From contig NZ_CP152407.1 of the NCBI RefSeq assembly GCF_038958875.1, forward strand, positions 3,851,501 through 3,915,500: a stretch of DNA of 64,000 bases, written 5' to 3'. Shown one piece after another: positions 19,944 to 29,038 of this stretch; position 1 is the stretch's first letter; each line of letters begins with the position of its first letter. The stretch is from Acidovorax sp. FHTAMBA. Lineage in GTDB: Bacteria > Pseudomonadota > Gammaproteobacteria > Burkholderiales > Burkholderiaceae_C. The notes under the pieces are model-generated. The model searched no databases. It was not told where the DNA came from and saw only the letters and a program-made list of their open reading frames with translations. The position numbers were made by a program, and so were the translations under genes.

Positions 19944-20711
19944 TCAGGCGGCTACAGGCTTGAACACCCGAAGCCACTTGCTGGCGGGCAGGCCCCAGCG
20001 GTCTTGTACGGCTTCGGCGCGGGCGACCAGCTCAGCCCGCTTGGGGCGGGATGCCGTGCGCTGGGCCAGCACCACGGTATTGCCCTCCCGAGTGGGTTTG
20101 AATGCCCAGAGGGCATCGTCGCCAAACGCCTGCGCCATGCTTTTGAGACTGCGGTCAAAGCTGGACGCGCGGCCAAACAGGTTGACGGTCATGCTCCCGG
20201 TGTCCGACAGCAGGGCCCGGCAGTCGGCATAAAACGCCGCACTGTCGAGCACGGGCGCGGCGGCCTCGTGGTCGTACAGGTCCACCGCCAGGGCGTCTAC
20301 CGTTCCCAGCCACATGGGGTTGCGGATCTCCTGCGCAGCGTCGGCGATCACCACCCGCAGCTTGGGACCATCCGGCGGCAGCTTGAACCACTGTCGGCAC
20401 ACCGCCAGCACCTGGGGATTGAGTTCGATGGTGGTGGTGCACACGCGCAGCTTCTTGTGGCAGAACTTGGTGATGGCTCCCGCGCCCAGACCCAGCTGCA
20501 TCGCGTGGCCTTTGGACACCTGGGCAGGGTCCACAAAAAGGAGCCAGGCCATCATGCGCTGTACATATTCCAGCTCGATATCAAAGGGCTGGTCGACCCG
20601 CATGGAGCCCTGTATCCAGGGCGTGCCCAAATGCAGGTGCCGGACTTCGCCGTCGTCCGACACACTGACTTCCGGCAGTTCGGCCAATTTGTTTTCTTTC
20701 TTGCGGGTCAT
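19944..20711 (-). CDS. Spermidine synthase-like methyltransferase-fold protein
   Basis: 255 aa with the polyamine aminopropyltransferase fold: SAM/dcSAM-binding MQLGLGAGAITKFCHKK, the acidic strand end TTIELNPQ, and VDALAVDLYDHEAAAP. The usual polyamine-site tyrosines and the N-terminal beta-hairpin domain are not evident, so enzymatic activity on putrescine is unproven. The ATG directly follows the stop of the DNA glycosylase gene (TGAATG). Last gene of the operon that starts at 24236. Confidence 0.8.
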   Translation of the reverse strand: MTRKKENKLAELPEVSVSDDGEVRHLHLGTPWIQGSMRVDQPFDIELEYVQRMMAWLLFVDPAQVSKGHAMQLGLGAGAITKFCHKKLRVCTTTIELNPQVLAVCRQWFKLPPDGPKLRVVIADAAQEIRNPMWLGTVDALAVDLYDHEAAAPVLDSAAFYADCRALLSDTGSMTVNLFGRASSFDRSLKSMAQAFGDDALWAFKPTREGNTVVLAQRTASRPKRAELVARAEAVQDRWGLPASKWLRVFKPVAA

Positions 20712-21260
20712 TCACAGCAATCCGTGCCGGGCCATCACATCGGTCCAGGCGGCCAATTTACGATCAAAATTCCAGGCGGCATTTGCCGGACTGGTGGACG
20801 GCAGCTTAATGGATTCGATAGACGCCCCTGCATGCTGCCCGGCGCCGCCCTGCAGGCCGCGCAGCACCGCAGGCGCGTGCCCGAAGCTCTCCGCACCATT
20901 GTGAGCAACCGCGCTGAGCCGGGGGCAGTGCACCCGCAGCGACGCAAAGTCGTTCATGGCGGCGTCGCGTATCGATGCATCAAGGCTGCCCGCGCGCACG
21001 CAACTCGCATACACGTCCCACACCCCCAAACCGCGATCCAGCAGCCACTGGCACCGACCGTCGTAAACGGCGGGAAGGGGATGGCGCGGCCACAGCGCCT
21101 GCAAGATGCGCCAGAAGTGGTTCTGCGGGTGCGCGTAGTACTGCTGCATGCGCAGCGAGGCCGCTCCGGGAAAACTGCCCAGCACCAGAACCCGTGTGCG
21201 GGGCGACACCACGGCCGGCAAACCTTCCAGGCGATCAGCCGGACTGGGGCGCTCCGTCAT
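20712..21260 (-). CDS. Hypoxanthine-DNA glycosylase (UDG superfamily, family 6)
   Basis: 182 aa. The block VLVLGSFPGAASLRMQQYYA followed by HPQNHFWRIL matches the hypoxanthine-DNA glycosylase family, which removes deaminated adenine from DNA. The conserved SIESIKLPSTSPANA region near the C-terminus supports the call. The ATG at 21260 overlaps the stop of the Na/Pi cotransporter gene (ATGA), which settles the start; the open frame runs on upstream inside that gene. The link to transport genes looks positional, not functional. Confidence 0.85.
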   Translation of the reverse strand: MTERPSPADRLEGLPAVVSPRTRVLVLGSFPGAASLRMQQYYAHPQNHFWRILQALWPRHPLPAVYDGRCQWLLDRGLGVWDVYASCVRAGSLDASIRDAAMNDFASLRVHCPRLSAVAHNGAESFGHAPAVLRGLQGGAGQHAGASIESIKLPSTSPANAAWNFDRKLAAWTDVMARHGLL

Positions 21261-22891
21261 GCCAGCACGGTCGGCGACGGCCCGGCCGATTCGCCAGCAA
21301 CCTCCTGCTCCACCCCGTTGCGCTGGTGCTTGCGCGCCTTCACGGCCTGCTGCGCGGCGTGCCGCAGGGCGCTGAGGTGCCCCAGCGAATCCTCCATGGA
21401 AACAAGACGGAACTGGCCTTGGGCACCAATGGCCAGCAATGCAGCCTTCACACTCTGGTACGACGCTTCCATGGCGTCTGCACAAGCCAGTACTTCAGCC
21501 AGGCTGACATGGCCCGCCAGCGGATCGCACAGGGCCAACACGGCATCCGCCTTCTCCATAAACGCGGTGTGCTGCGTGCGCACGGGTTCTCCGGGCATGG
21601 GGGCCAGACGGGCAGCGTCCAATGCGCGCTGCGCGGTCGTCTGGTAATAGCGTTGCACTCTCAGTACCTGGGCCAGCCTCTCACTGGTGCCCTGGGCCAT
21701 GGCTGCGCGATTCATGCGCTCGACAAAGGCGTCTGCAGCGGCATCCAGCTGGGCAACCACATATTGATCGCGCTCCAGCTCGCGCAGTGGCGTTCCATGC
21801 AGGACCGAGCGCGCAAGCCGCACGGCGGCGTGCCCCATGCGGGCCACCTCCATCTCCAGTGCGTCCAGCGCCAAAGACGGCACCGCCAGCACGTTGTCAT
21901 CCAGGTGCTGCGGCTGGGCCTCGTCCTCCTCGCGCACCCTGAACCGGCTTTGCAACCAGCGCGCCAGCGCGCCGGCGAGCGGCCACATCAGCAGCACGCC
22001 CATCAGATTGAAAATGGTGTGGAACAGCGCCAGCTTGGCCGCCGGATCGGGCGGCAGATCCAGCGCCTCCCGCGCGACGGCGATGCCTGGCACCAACCAG
22101 GGCAGAAGCACCAGCGCTACCGCGCCGGTGATCCCGTTGAACAGCACATGCGCCGCCGCAGCGCGGCGGGCGTTGGCCGTGGCGCCCAGTGTCGCGAGCA
22201 CGGCCGTGACCGTGGTTCCCACGTTGGAACCGATGACCACCGCTGCAGCACCCTGCGGCGTGAGCAACCCTTCCTGGGCCGCCGTGAGGGCGATGGCCAT
22301 GGAGGCACTGGAGGACTGCATCAGCACCGTCATCATCGCCCCCACACCGACCTGCGCCGCGACAGCCAGCGCGCCTTCGCCTTGCGGCAGGGTGACCTGA
22401 CCCGCCAGGCCTGTAAACGCCTGCTGCAGCATCGAAATCCCGATGAAAAGCAGCCCAAAGCCTGACAGCGCGGAACCGAGTGCACCCCTGCGCTGACCTT
22501 CGCCGGTGAGCCGCATGACGACGCCCACGCCTACCAAGGGAAGGGCCAGCGCTTCCACCTTGAACTTGAGCCCCACCAGCGCCACGATCCACCCGGTCAT
22601 CGTGGTGCCCACATTGGCACCGAACAGAACCCACAGGGCGGCACCCAGAGGCAACAAGCCCGCGTTGACGAAACCGATGGTCGCCACCGTCACGGCGCTC
22701 GAAGACTGCACGAGCGACGTGACCAGCACCCCGGAGCCCAGCGCATGCAGACGGGTTCGCGTGGCACCGGCCAGGATGCGTTCCAGCGCGGGTCCGGCGG
22801 CCAGACGCAGCCCGTCGGTCATCATCGTCATCCCCAGCAGAAACATTCCCAAGCCGCCCACCAGACCGGAGAGCATTCCCCACAAACTCAT
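21257..22891 (-). CDS. Na/Pi-cotransporter family protein with PhoU-like C-terminal domain
   Basis: 544 aa. Two Na_Pi_cotrans repeats with the signature QSSSAVTVATIGFVNAG and the matching QSSSASMAIALTAAQ in the second half, preceded by GMFLLGMTMMTDGL. After about residue 340 a helical cytoplasmic PhoU-like domain follows. Predicted to take up phosphate or another anion with sodium. The ATG overlaps the stop of the DASS gene upstream, and the stop overlaps the glycosylase start, so all are one coupled operon. Confidence 0.9.
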   Translation of the reverse strand: MSLWGMLSGLVGGLGMFLLGMTMMTDGLRLAAGPALERILAGATRTRLHALGSGVLVTSLVQSSSAVTVATIGFVNAGLLPLGAALWVLFGANVGTTMTGWIVALVGLKFKVEALALPLVGVGVVMRLTGEGQRRGALGSALSGFGLLFIGISMLQQAFTGLAGQVTLPQGEGALAVAAQVGVGAMMTVLMQSSSASMAIALTAAQEGLLTPQGAAAVVIGSNVGTTVTAVLATLGATANARRAAAAHVLFNGITGAVALVLLPWLVPGIAVAREALDLPPDPAAKLALFHTIFNLMGVLLMWPLAGALARWLQSRFRVREEDEAQPQHLDDNVLAVPSLALDALEMEVARMGHAAVRLARSVLHGTPLRELERDQYVVAQLDAAADAFVERMNRAAMAQGTSERLAQVLRVQRYYQTTAQRALDAARLAPMPGEPVRTQHTAFMEKADAVLALCDPLAGHVSLAEVLACADAMEASYQSVKAALLAIGAQGQFRLVSMEDSLGHLSALRHAAQQAVKARKHQRNGVEQEVAGESAGPSPTVLA

Positions 22892-24236
22892 GACCAACCC
22901 CACAAAGCAACGCCCGTGATTGTGACGATGCTGACGGCGTTGAGCCACAACCCGCACCGCATCATCGTGCCCTGCGAAACCAGCCCGGTGGAGAACACGA
23001 TGGCGTTTGGCGGTGTGGCCACAGGGAGCATGAAAGCACACGAAGCCGCCACTGCAATGGCGCCCCGATGGAAACGGGCGGAAAACCCATCGCCAATGCC
23101 ACCGGCAAAAACACGGGCAAAAGCAACGCAGCGCTGGCGGTATTGCTCACGAATTCCGTCAGCAACACCACAAAAGCCACAACACCCAGCAACACAAGCC
23201 ACGCCGGTGCCTGATCAACCGCGGCCAGCAGGGCTGCGGCCAGGTAAGTGCTGGCACCCGTGGAGGCCATGACTTCACTCAGCGCCAGGCCTCCGCCAAA
23301 CAGCAGCAACACGCCCCATTGCACGTTCTGCTCAACGTCCTTCCATGTAAGCACACCGGTGAGTGACAGCGCAACGATCGCGGCGAGCGCCACCAGGGTG
23401 TCGATGTCGGCGCCAATGCCCCACCACGCGGCCAGGGGCGCCCCGCCCACCCAGCCTGCTGCCGTCAGGACAAAAATGGCCACGGTGATGCGGCGCTCCC
23501 GCGTCCACTGCAAAGGGGTGGGATCTCCTTGAAAACGCCCGCCCAGCGAGGGGCGGAGCACCAGAAACAGCACACCAACCATGGCGGGCCACAGCAGCAG
23601 CACCAGGGGCAGCGCCATGCGCATCCACTGCGCAAACCCAATATCCAGCTGTGCCGCCACGATCGCATTGGGCGGGCTGCCCACCAGCGTGGCAATGCCA
23701 CCAATGCTGGCACTGTAGGCCAGGACCAGCAGCACAAAAGCCTGTTCCCGGGGGCCCGCGGTGTGCACGGAGCCCTGCTCGCCGCGCAGCAGGCCCAGCG
23801 CCAGCGGCACCATCATCGCGGCGGTGGCGGTGTTGCTCATCCACATCGACAACAGCGCACACAGTGCGCCCAGAAGGAGCACGGCGGCCAGCCGACGGCC
23901 GTGCGCCACCCGCAGCACGGCCTGTGCAAGCGCCTGGTCCAGGCCCAGCCGGGACAGCGCGGCACCCAGCGCAAACCCGCCAAGAAACAGGAAGATCACC
24001 GGATGCGCAAACGGTGCAAGCGCCTGGCGCACCGGCATGATCCCTGCCAAAACGGCCAGCAGCGGTACGGCCAGAGCGGTCACCGCCAACGGAAGGGCCT
24101 GTGTCATCCACAGCCCGCCGATGATTACAAACAGCGCAATGCCTTCCCGCAGCTGTCCCTGCGCCGGGACCGACCCGGCAGCGATCGCTGCAAGCGCCGC
24201 GCACATCGCCAGGTGGGCCAAGGGGACGATGTTCAT
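22888..24236 (-). pseudogene. DASS/SLC13-family anion transporter, broken by a frameshift
   Basis: Divalent anion:Na+ symporter. The frame from ATG 24236 gives a normal transporter up to ALAMGFPPVSIG (about residue 390). It then goes out of frame at the CCCC run 23063-23066 and stops at 22962. The missing C-terminus, AIAVAASCAFMLPVATPPNA and beyond, is intact in another frame down to 22888. Removing one C restores a protein of about 449 aa whose stop would overlap the next start by ATGA, exactly as in the rest of the operon. Either a recent mutation or a base-calling error. Confidence 0.85.
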
Positions 24237-24336
24237 GACGGAGGACTCAGCCTGCCGCCACTGCAGGCAAAGAGCGGGCCGCGTTGCACAGCGGGTGGGT
24301 GACGGGAAGGGGCGTGGGCGTGCATGCTCGCGGCGG

Positions 24337-24903
24337 TTAATCCGCGGCAGCCCGGCCGGGTGCGGCGCGCCGCTTGTGGCGCGACCATTTCACCTTGGCA
24401 AACCAGATCCACGTCACCAGCACGTAGGTCAACAACCCCACACCCGTGGCCACCAGCGCAAGCCCCAGCATGAGCGGTTTGCCCACACTGCGAAGGCGCA
24501 ACACCAGGGTCTCCCACCAGCTGCGTTCGGGTGATTCGACGATAACGTCATCGGGCAAGGGGAGCTCCTGCCCCGGCAGCACCGGGTCGCCCAGAATGGC
24601 GCTGCCCAGGCGCCAGGCCGCATAGTAGACGGGGCCAAACGTGACCGGGTTGGTCACCAGCGTGCTTGCCACCGCAGCCGGCACATTCGCGCGCAGCGCC
24701 ACGGCAGCCCCGGCCGCAAACGGGATCTGGGCGATAGGGATGAGGAGACCAAAGAACACGCCGAGCGCCATCCCGAGCGCGATGCCCCGGCGACTCATGT
24801 GCCACAGGCGAGGGTGGTGCAATGCTGGCCCCAGCCAGCGCAACCAGCGGTTGCCGCGCAGCGCTTCGGGGGAGGGCATCAGGCCCAGCAGGCGTTGTTT
24901 CAT
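24337..24903 (-). CDS. DUF2062 domain membrane protein
   Basis: 188 aa matching DUF2062: RRGIALGMALGVFFGLLIP, AAAVALRANVPAA-like region, and TNPVTFGPVYYAAWRLG, with two to three membrane segments and a basic C-terminal tail. Function unknown; homologues are common near cell-envelope genes. It lies 100 bases upstream of the DASS operon on the same strand, possibly sharing a transcript. Confidence 0.85.
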   Translation of the reverse strand: MKQRLLGLMPSPEALRGNRWLRWLGPALHHPRLWHMSRRGIALGMALGVFFGLLIPIAQIPFAAGAAVALRANVPAAVASTLVTNPVTFGPVYYAAWRLGSAILGDPVLPGQELPLPDDVIVESPERSWWETLVLRLRSVGKPLMLGLALVATGVGLLTYVLVTWIWFAKVKWSRHKRRAAPGRAAAD

Positions 24904-25017
24904 GGGGTCTTCAAAACATCATCCAACAAATTCTGGGGGCAACACCCCCGCCAAGTTTTGCATCCTACCCAGCGCCTATTGCCCCTTTGCAAAAATCGCC
25001 ATCTCTCGCAGGTTTTT

Positions 25018-25842
25018 TCAAATCCCCAGCGCCGCCAGCCGCGGCAGCGCCTGCACGGCATTGGCCCGCGTGGCCTGCGCCAGCTGGTCCAGGGAAAGGT
25101 GGCGCAGGCGCGCGGCCTCCTGGGCAATGCGCGGCAATTCGCCCGGCGTGTTGCGGCCCTGCGGCAGTCCGGCGGCGCGCTGGGCAGCGGTGGCATACAA
25201 CCAGTGGGGCGGGATGTCGGGTGCGTCGGTTTCCAGCACCAGCGCATCCAGGGGCAGCTCAGTGGCCAGGCGGTGCAGCTGCAGCGCGCGGTCAAAGGTG
25301 AGTGCGCCACCAAACCCCAGCTTGAAACCCATGTCCACAAACGCACGCGCCTGCTGCAGGCTGCCGTTGAATGCATGCGCAATGCCTCCCCGCACGGGCA
25401 ATTCGCGCAGGCCCTTGAGCAGGCGGTCGGCCGAACGCCGCACATGCAGCACCACGGGCAGGTCAAAGCGGCGGGCCAGCGACAGCTGGGCCCGATAAAA
25501 GCGCTCCTGGCGGTCCGGATCGAGACCAGGAGCGAAAAAATCCAGCCCCACCTCGCCAATGGCCACCAGCCGCGGGTCTGCGCGGTGCTCTGTCAGTTCG
25601 TGCTCCAGAAGCTCCAGATCGGCGTCAAGCGCATGCCCCGTGTACAGGGGGTGGATGCCCAGCGCATAGCTGTCGCCGTGCCGGTGTGCCAGCCCGCGCA
25701 CGGCGGCCCAGTTGCTGCGCTCCACCGCAGGAATCACGCAGTGGATGACGCCCCGGCTTCGCGCCAGATCACGCACGGCGTCGCGGTCGGGGTCAAACTC
25801 AGGCGCATCCAGATGGCAATGGGTGTCTATCCAGGCAGTCAT
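25018..25842 (-). CDS. TatD-family metal-dependent hydrolase
   Basis: 274 aa TIM-barrel nuclease/hydrolase. All metal-ligand motifs are present: DTHCHLD (6-12), GEVGLDFF (Glu), VVLHVRRS (His), AHAFNGS (His) and ETDAPDIPP (Asp). TatD proteins are Mg2+-dependent DNases, some with exonuclease or D-aminoacyl-tRNA-related roles. ATG 25842 sits right before the first strand; the open frame continues upstream without family similarity. Confidence 0.92.
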   Translation of the reverse strand: MTAWIDTHCHLDAPEFDPDRDAVRDLARSRGVIHCVIPAVERSNWAAVRGLAHRHGDSYALGIHPLYTGHALDADLELLEHELTEHRADPRLVAIGEVGLDFFAPGLDPDRQERFYRAQLSLARRFDLPVVLHVRRSADRLLKGLRELPVRGGIAHAFNGSLQQARAFVDMGFKLGFGGALTFDRALQLHRLATELPLDALVLETDAPDIPPHWLYATAAQRAAGLPQGRNTPGELPRIAQEAARLRHLSLDQLAQATRANAVQALPRLAALGI

Positions 25843-25951
25843 GCGGGGATGATGCCCCATGAAACCTTGCAAGTGCACTTCCCGGCGATCCGTGCTAACG
25901 TAAAAACCGTGCGCCACCTGGAGTGGTGTTATCCGTAGAAAAGGTGACAGG

Positions 25952-26893
25952 ATGCCCCGGCCCGCCCTCTACAGCAGCTCCCGCCCCGCCCGCCGCCCTG
26001 CGCAGGACTCGGCCGCCAGCGGGGGCGCGCCGCAAGCGCCTGCAGGCGACCACGACGCGCCTGCACCCGTGGCGCCCGCTACCTCGGCAGTCGCCACCAC
26101 CAGCCTTTCCAAACGCCACGTCAGGGTTCTCTGGACCCTGATTGCGCTGCTTGCCGCGCTGCTGGTGTACAGCCTGTGGCTGCACCAGCGCCCGGGGCCC
26201 CGCCGCATCACCCAGGACGACATCGACGCGGCCGTGCTGCGCACTCTGGAGACCACCACGCCGCCGTCTGCCGCGGCGCGGGCGGCGAACGCCATTGCCC
26301 CGTCGGTGGTGCGGGTGGTGGGCTATGGCCGCAGCAAGAACGGCAAGCAGGAGGTGGAACGGGGTGTGGGCACGGGTGTGGTGATCGTGGACAAGGGCAT
26401 CATCCTGACCAACCTGCATGTGGTGGCGGGCTCCGACCGGATCACCGTCACCTTCCACGACGGGCTGGAAACCACAGCCAGCATCACCGGCGCCCAACCC
26501 GAGAACGACCTGGCGGTGCTGCAGGCGCACAAGGTGCCCGATGACCTGGAGGCCGCGCCCCTGCGCTCCACCCAGGATCTGCGCGCAGGCGACCATGTGG
26601 TCGCAGTGGGCTTTCCCTTCGGCATCGGGCCTTCGGCATCGGCGGGAGTGGTGTCCGGGCTCAAGCGGGAGTTCACGTCGCCCGAGGGGCAGCGCCAGCT
26701 CAGCAACCTGATCCAGTTTGACGCGGCCGCCAACCCCGGCAATTCCGGCGGCCCCCTGATCACGCTCGATGGCGAGGTGGTGGGCATTGTTACCGCCATT
26801 CTCAACCCCACGCCGGCACGCACCTTCATCGGCATCGGATTCGCAGTACCTATTGAAAACGCGGCCTCGGCCGTGGGCATGCCGCCGTTCTGA
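25952..26893 (+). CDS. Membrane-anchored S1C serine protease without PDZ domain
   Basis: 313 aa. Cytoplasmic Pro/Ala-rich leader (1-54), one transmembrane helix (58-77), then a DegP/HtrA-like trypsin domain with catalytic H156 (NLHVV), D186 (ENDLAVL) and S265 (GNSGGPL). The chain ends soon after the protease domain, so the PDZ domains found in DegP/DegS are missing. Presumably a periplasm-facing protease. Divergent from tatD, with a 109-base shared upstream region. Confidence 0.88.
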   Translation: MPRPALYSSSRPARRPAQDSAASGGAPQAPAGDHDAPAPVAPATSAVATTSLSKRHVRVLWTLIALLAALLVYSLWLHQRPGPRRITQDDIDAAVLRTLETTTPPSAAARAANAIAPSVVRVVGYGRSKNGKQEVERGVGTGVVIVDKGIILTNLHVVAGSDRITVTFHDGLETTASITGAQPENDLAVLQAHKVPDDLEAAPLRSTQDLRAGDHVVAVGFPFGIGPSASAGVVSGLKREFTSPEGQRQLSNLIQFDAAANPGNSGGPLITLDGEVVGIVTAILNPTPARTFIGIGFAVPIENAASAVGMPPF

Positions 26894-26928
26894 CGGCATC
26901 TTTCTGTCCAACCGCCCCAAGGAACACC

Positions 26929-27936
26929 ATGGAACCCGTCACGTCGCCCACCGCCGCCACCGCCACCCTGATGGAGCAGGTGCTCTACGAAGTCAAACGC
27001 GTGGTGGTCGGCCAGGACCGCTTTCTGGAGCGCGTCATGGTCGCCATGCTGGCCCAGGGCCACCTGCTGGTCGAGGGCGTGCCTGGCCTGGCCAAGACGC
27101 TGACGGTGAAGACCCTGGCCAGCACCATCCAGGGCAGCTTCAAGCGCATCCAGTTCACGCCCGACCTGGTGCCCGCCGACCTGGTGGGTACGCGCATGTA
27201 CAACCAGAAAACCGGCGAATTCAGCACTACGCTGGGCCCGGTGTTCACCCACCTGCTGCTGGCCGACGAGATCAACCGCGCCCCGGCCAAGGTGCAAAGC
27301 GCACTGCTGGAGGTGATGCAGGAGCGCCAGGTGACCATTGCGGGAGAAACGCACAAGGTGCCCGAGCCTTTCCTGGTGATGGCCACGCAAAACCCCATCG
27401 AGACCGAAGGCACCTACGCGCTGCCCGAGGCGCAGGTGGACCGCTTCATGATGAAGGTGCTGCTGGGCTATCCCACCGAGGAAGAAGAGTTCGTGATCGC
27501 CCAGCGCGCGCTCGATGTGCCCGTGCAGGTGCTGCCCGTGGCCACCACCGCACAGCTGGCGGCGCTGCAGGCCGAATGCCGCACGGTGTATGTAGACCCG
27601 TCCATGCTGCAGTACGCCGTGAAGCTGGTGGCTGCCACCCGGGATCCCGAGCGCCACGGCCTGAAGGACCTGGCCGGCTACATCAGCTGCGGTGCCAGCC
27701 CGCGTGCCACCATTGCGCTCGCCGAGGGCGCCCAGGCGCTGGCCATGCTGCGCGGGCGCAACTATGTGCTGCCCGAAGACATGACCGACCTGGCCGCCGA
27801 TGTGCTGCGCCACCGCGTGGCACTGTCGTACGAGGCCTTGTCCGAAGGGCTGGACGCCGACGCACTGATCTCCCGCATCATGGCCAAGGTGCCCGCGCCT
27901 GCGCGGCCGCTGCACCACGAAAAGAAAGCCGCCTGA
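26929..27936 (+). CDS. MoxR-family AAA+ ATPase
   Basis: 335 aa AAA_3 ATPase with Walker A EGVPGLAKT and Walker B LLLADEINRAPAK, sensor ATQNPIETEGTY, and a C-terminal lid. MoxR proteins act as chaperones that assemble complexes together with VWA-domain partners. It starts 35 bases after the protease gene and is followed by DUF58 and BatA-type genes, the standard MoxR-DUF58-VWA arrangement. Confidence 0.94.
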   Translation: MEPVTSPTAATATLMEQVLYEVKRVVVGQDRFLERVMVAMLAQGHLLVEGVPGLAKTLTVKTLASTIQGSFKRIQFTPDLVPADLVGTRMYNQKTGEFSTTLGPVFTHLLLADEINRAPAKVQSALLEVMQERQVTIAGETHKVPEPFLVMATQNPIETEGTYALPEAQVDRFMMKVLLGYPTEEEEFVIAQRALDVPVQVLPVATTAQLAALQAECRTVYVDPSMLQYAVKLVAATRDPERHGLKDLAGYISCGASPRATIALAEGAQALAMLRGRNYVLPEDMTDLAADVLRHRVALSYEALSEGLDADALISRIMAKVPAPARPLHHEKKAA

Positions 27937-27958
27937 ACACCCGCCGAGCGCCCCCACC

Positions 27959-28975
27959 ATGAGCCCCACCCCGTCCGCCCCAAACGCTGCGCCCCGAACC
28001 CTGCCCACCCTGCCCGGGCAGGCCGACCGGCTGCTGCGCGAGCTCGAATGGAAGGTGATCCGCCGGCTGGATGGTCTGCTGCAGGGCGACTACCGCACGC
28101 TCATGCGCGGCGCGGGGCTGGATCTGGCGGACCTGCGCGAATACCAGCCCCATGACGATGTGCGCCACATCGACTGGAACGTGACTGCGCGCCTGAGCAT
28201 TCCCCACGTGCGTGTGTTCACCGAAGACCGCGAGATGTCCGCCTGGTTCCTGCTGGACCTGAGCCCGTCCATCAATTTCGGGCCCCAGGGCAACGCCAAG
28301 CGCGACATCCTCACCGGCTTTGTGGCCGTGCTGTCGCGCCTGCTCACACGCCATGGCAACCGGGTGGGCGCCATGCTCTACGGCGCGGGCAACGCCGCAG
28401 GCCGCGCCGTAGATACCGTGCTGCCCCCCCGCAGCAGCCGCGCCCATGTGCTGCATCTGGTGCACCGGCTGCTGGCGCCCCCCGCCCCCGCGCACGGCAA
28501 GGCCCCCCAGGGGGGCGCCACCGAGCTGCACCGGCTGCTGCAAACCGGCCTGGCCAACCTGCGCCGCCGCTCCACGGTGTTTGTGGTGTCGGACTTCATC
28601 AGCGCGCCCGGGTGGGAAAAGCCCCTGGCCCAGCTGGCGCAGCGCCACGATGTGGTGGCCGTGCGCCTGCTCGACCCGCTGGAGCTGGAGTTGCCCGACG
28701 TGGGCCTGGTGACGCTGCGCGATGCCGAAAGCGGCGAGCAGCTGCAGGTGGACACGCACGACGCGGGTTTTCGCCACCGCTTTGCACGCCTGACCGCCCA
28801 GCGCGAAGCCGTGCTGCGCGAGGGCCTGGCCAAAGCCGGCGCCGACACGCTGGAGCTGTGTACCGACGACGACCTGGTGGACGCGCTGCTGCGCTTCATG
28901 GACATGCGCCAGCGCCGCGTGCGCCGCCCCCCGACCCCGTCGTTGCCATGGGCCTCCCAGCCGGTGGCCGCCTGA
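27959..28975 (+). CDS. DUF58 domain protein (MoxR-associated)
   Basis: 338 aa. The DUF58 signature GLDLADLREYQPHDDVRHID followed by WNVTARL is at about residue 53, and a degenerate VWA-like fold follows (FLLDLSPSINFG). Typical middle gene between moxR and batA. No membrane segment is evident, unlike many longer DUF58 proteins. Starts 22 bases after the moxR stop. Confidence 0.92.
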   Translation: MSPTPSAPNAAPRTLPTLPGQADRLLRELEWKVIRRLDGLLQGDYRTLMRGAGLDLADLREYQPHDDVRHIDWNVTARLSIPHVRVFTEDREMSAWFLLDLSPSINFGPQGNAKRDILTGFVAVLSRLLTRHGNRVGAMLYGAGNAAGRAVDTVLPPRSSRAHVLHLVHRLLAPPAPAHGKAPQGGATELHRLLQTGLANLRRRSTVFVVSDFISAPGWEKPLAQLAQRHDVVAVRLLDPLELELPDVGLVTLRDAESGEQLQVDTHDAGFRHRFARLTAQREAVLREGLAKAGADTLELCTDDDLVDALLRFMDMRQRRVRRPPTPSLPWASQPVAA

Positions 28976-29038
28976 CCCCGCCCTTTACAGCCCGCGCCAC
29001 CGCCCACCCCAACCCATGCACCCCTAGGACACGCCACC

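Noticed and set aside
22888..23202. Separate small gene after the DASS transporter
   Set aside because: It holds the transporter's own last conserved segment (FMLPVATPPNAIVF), out of frame.
24904..25017. Possible fourteenth copy of the palindromic repeat near 24970
   Set aside because: Only CCAGCGCCTATTGCCC resembles the core and there is no AAGCGC arm or AGCTAT flank.
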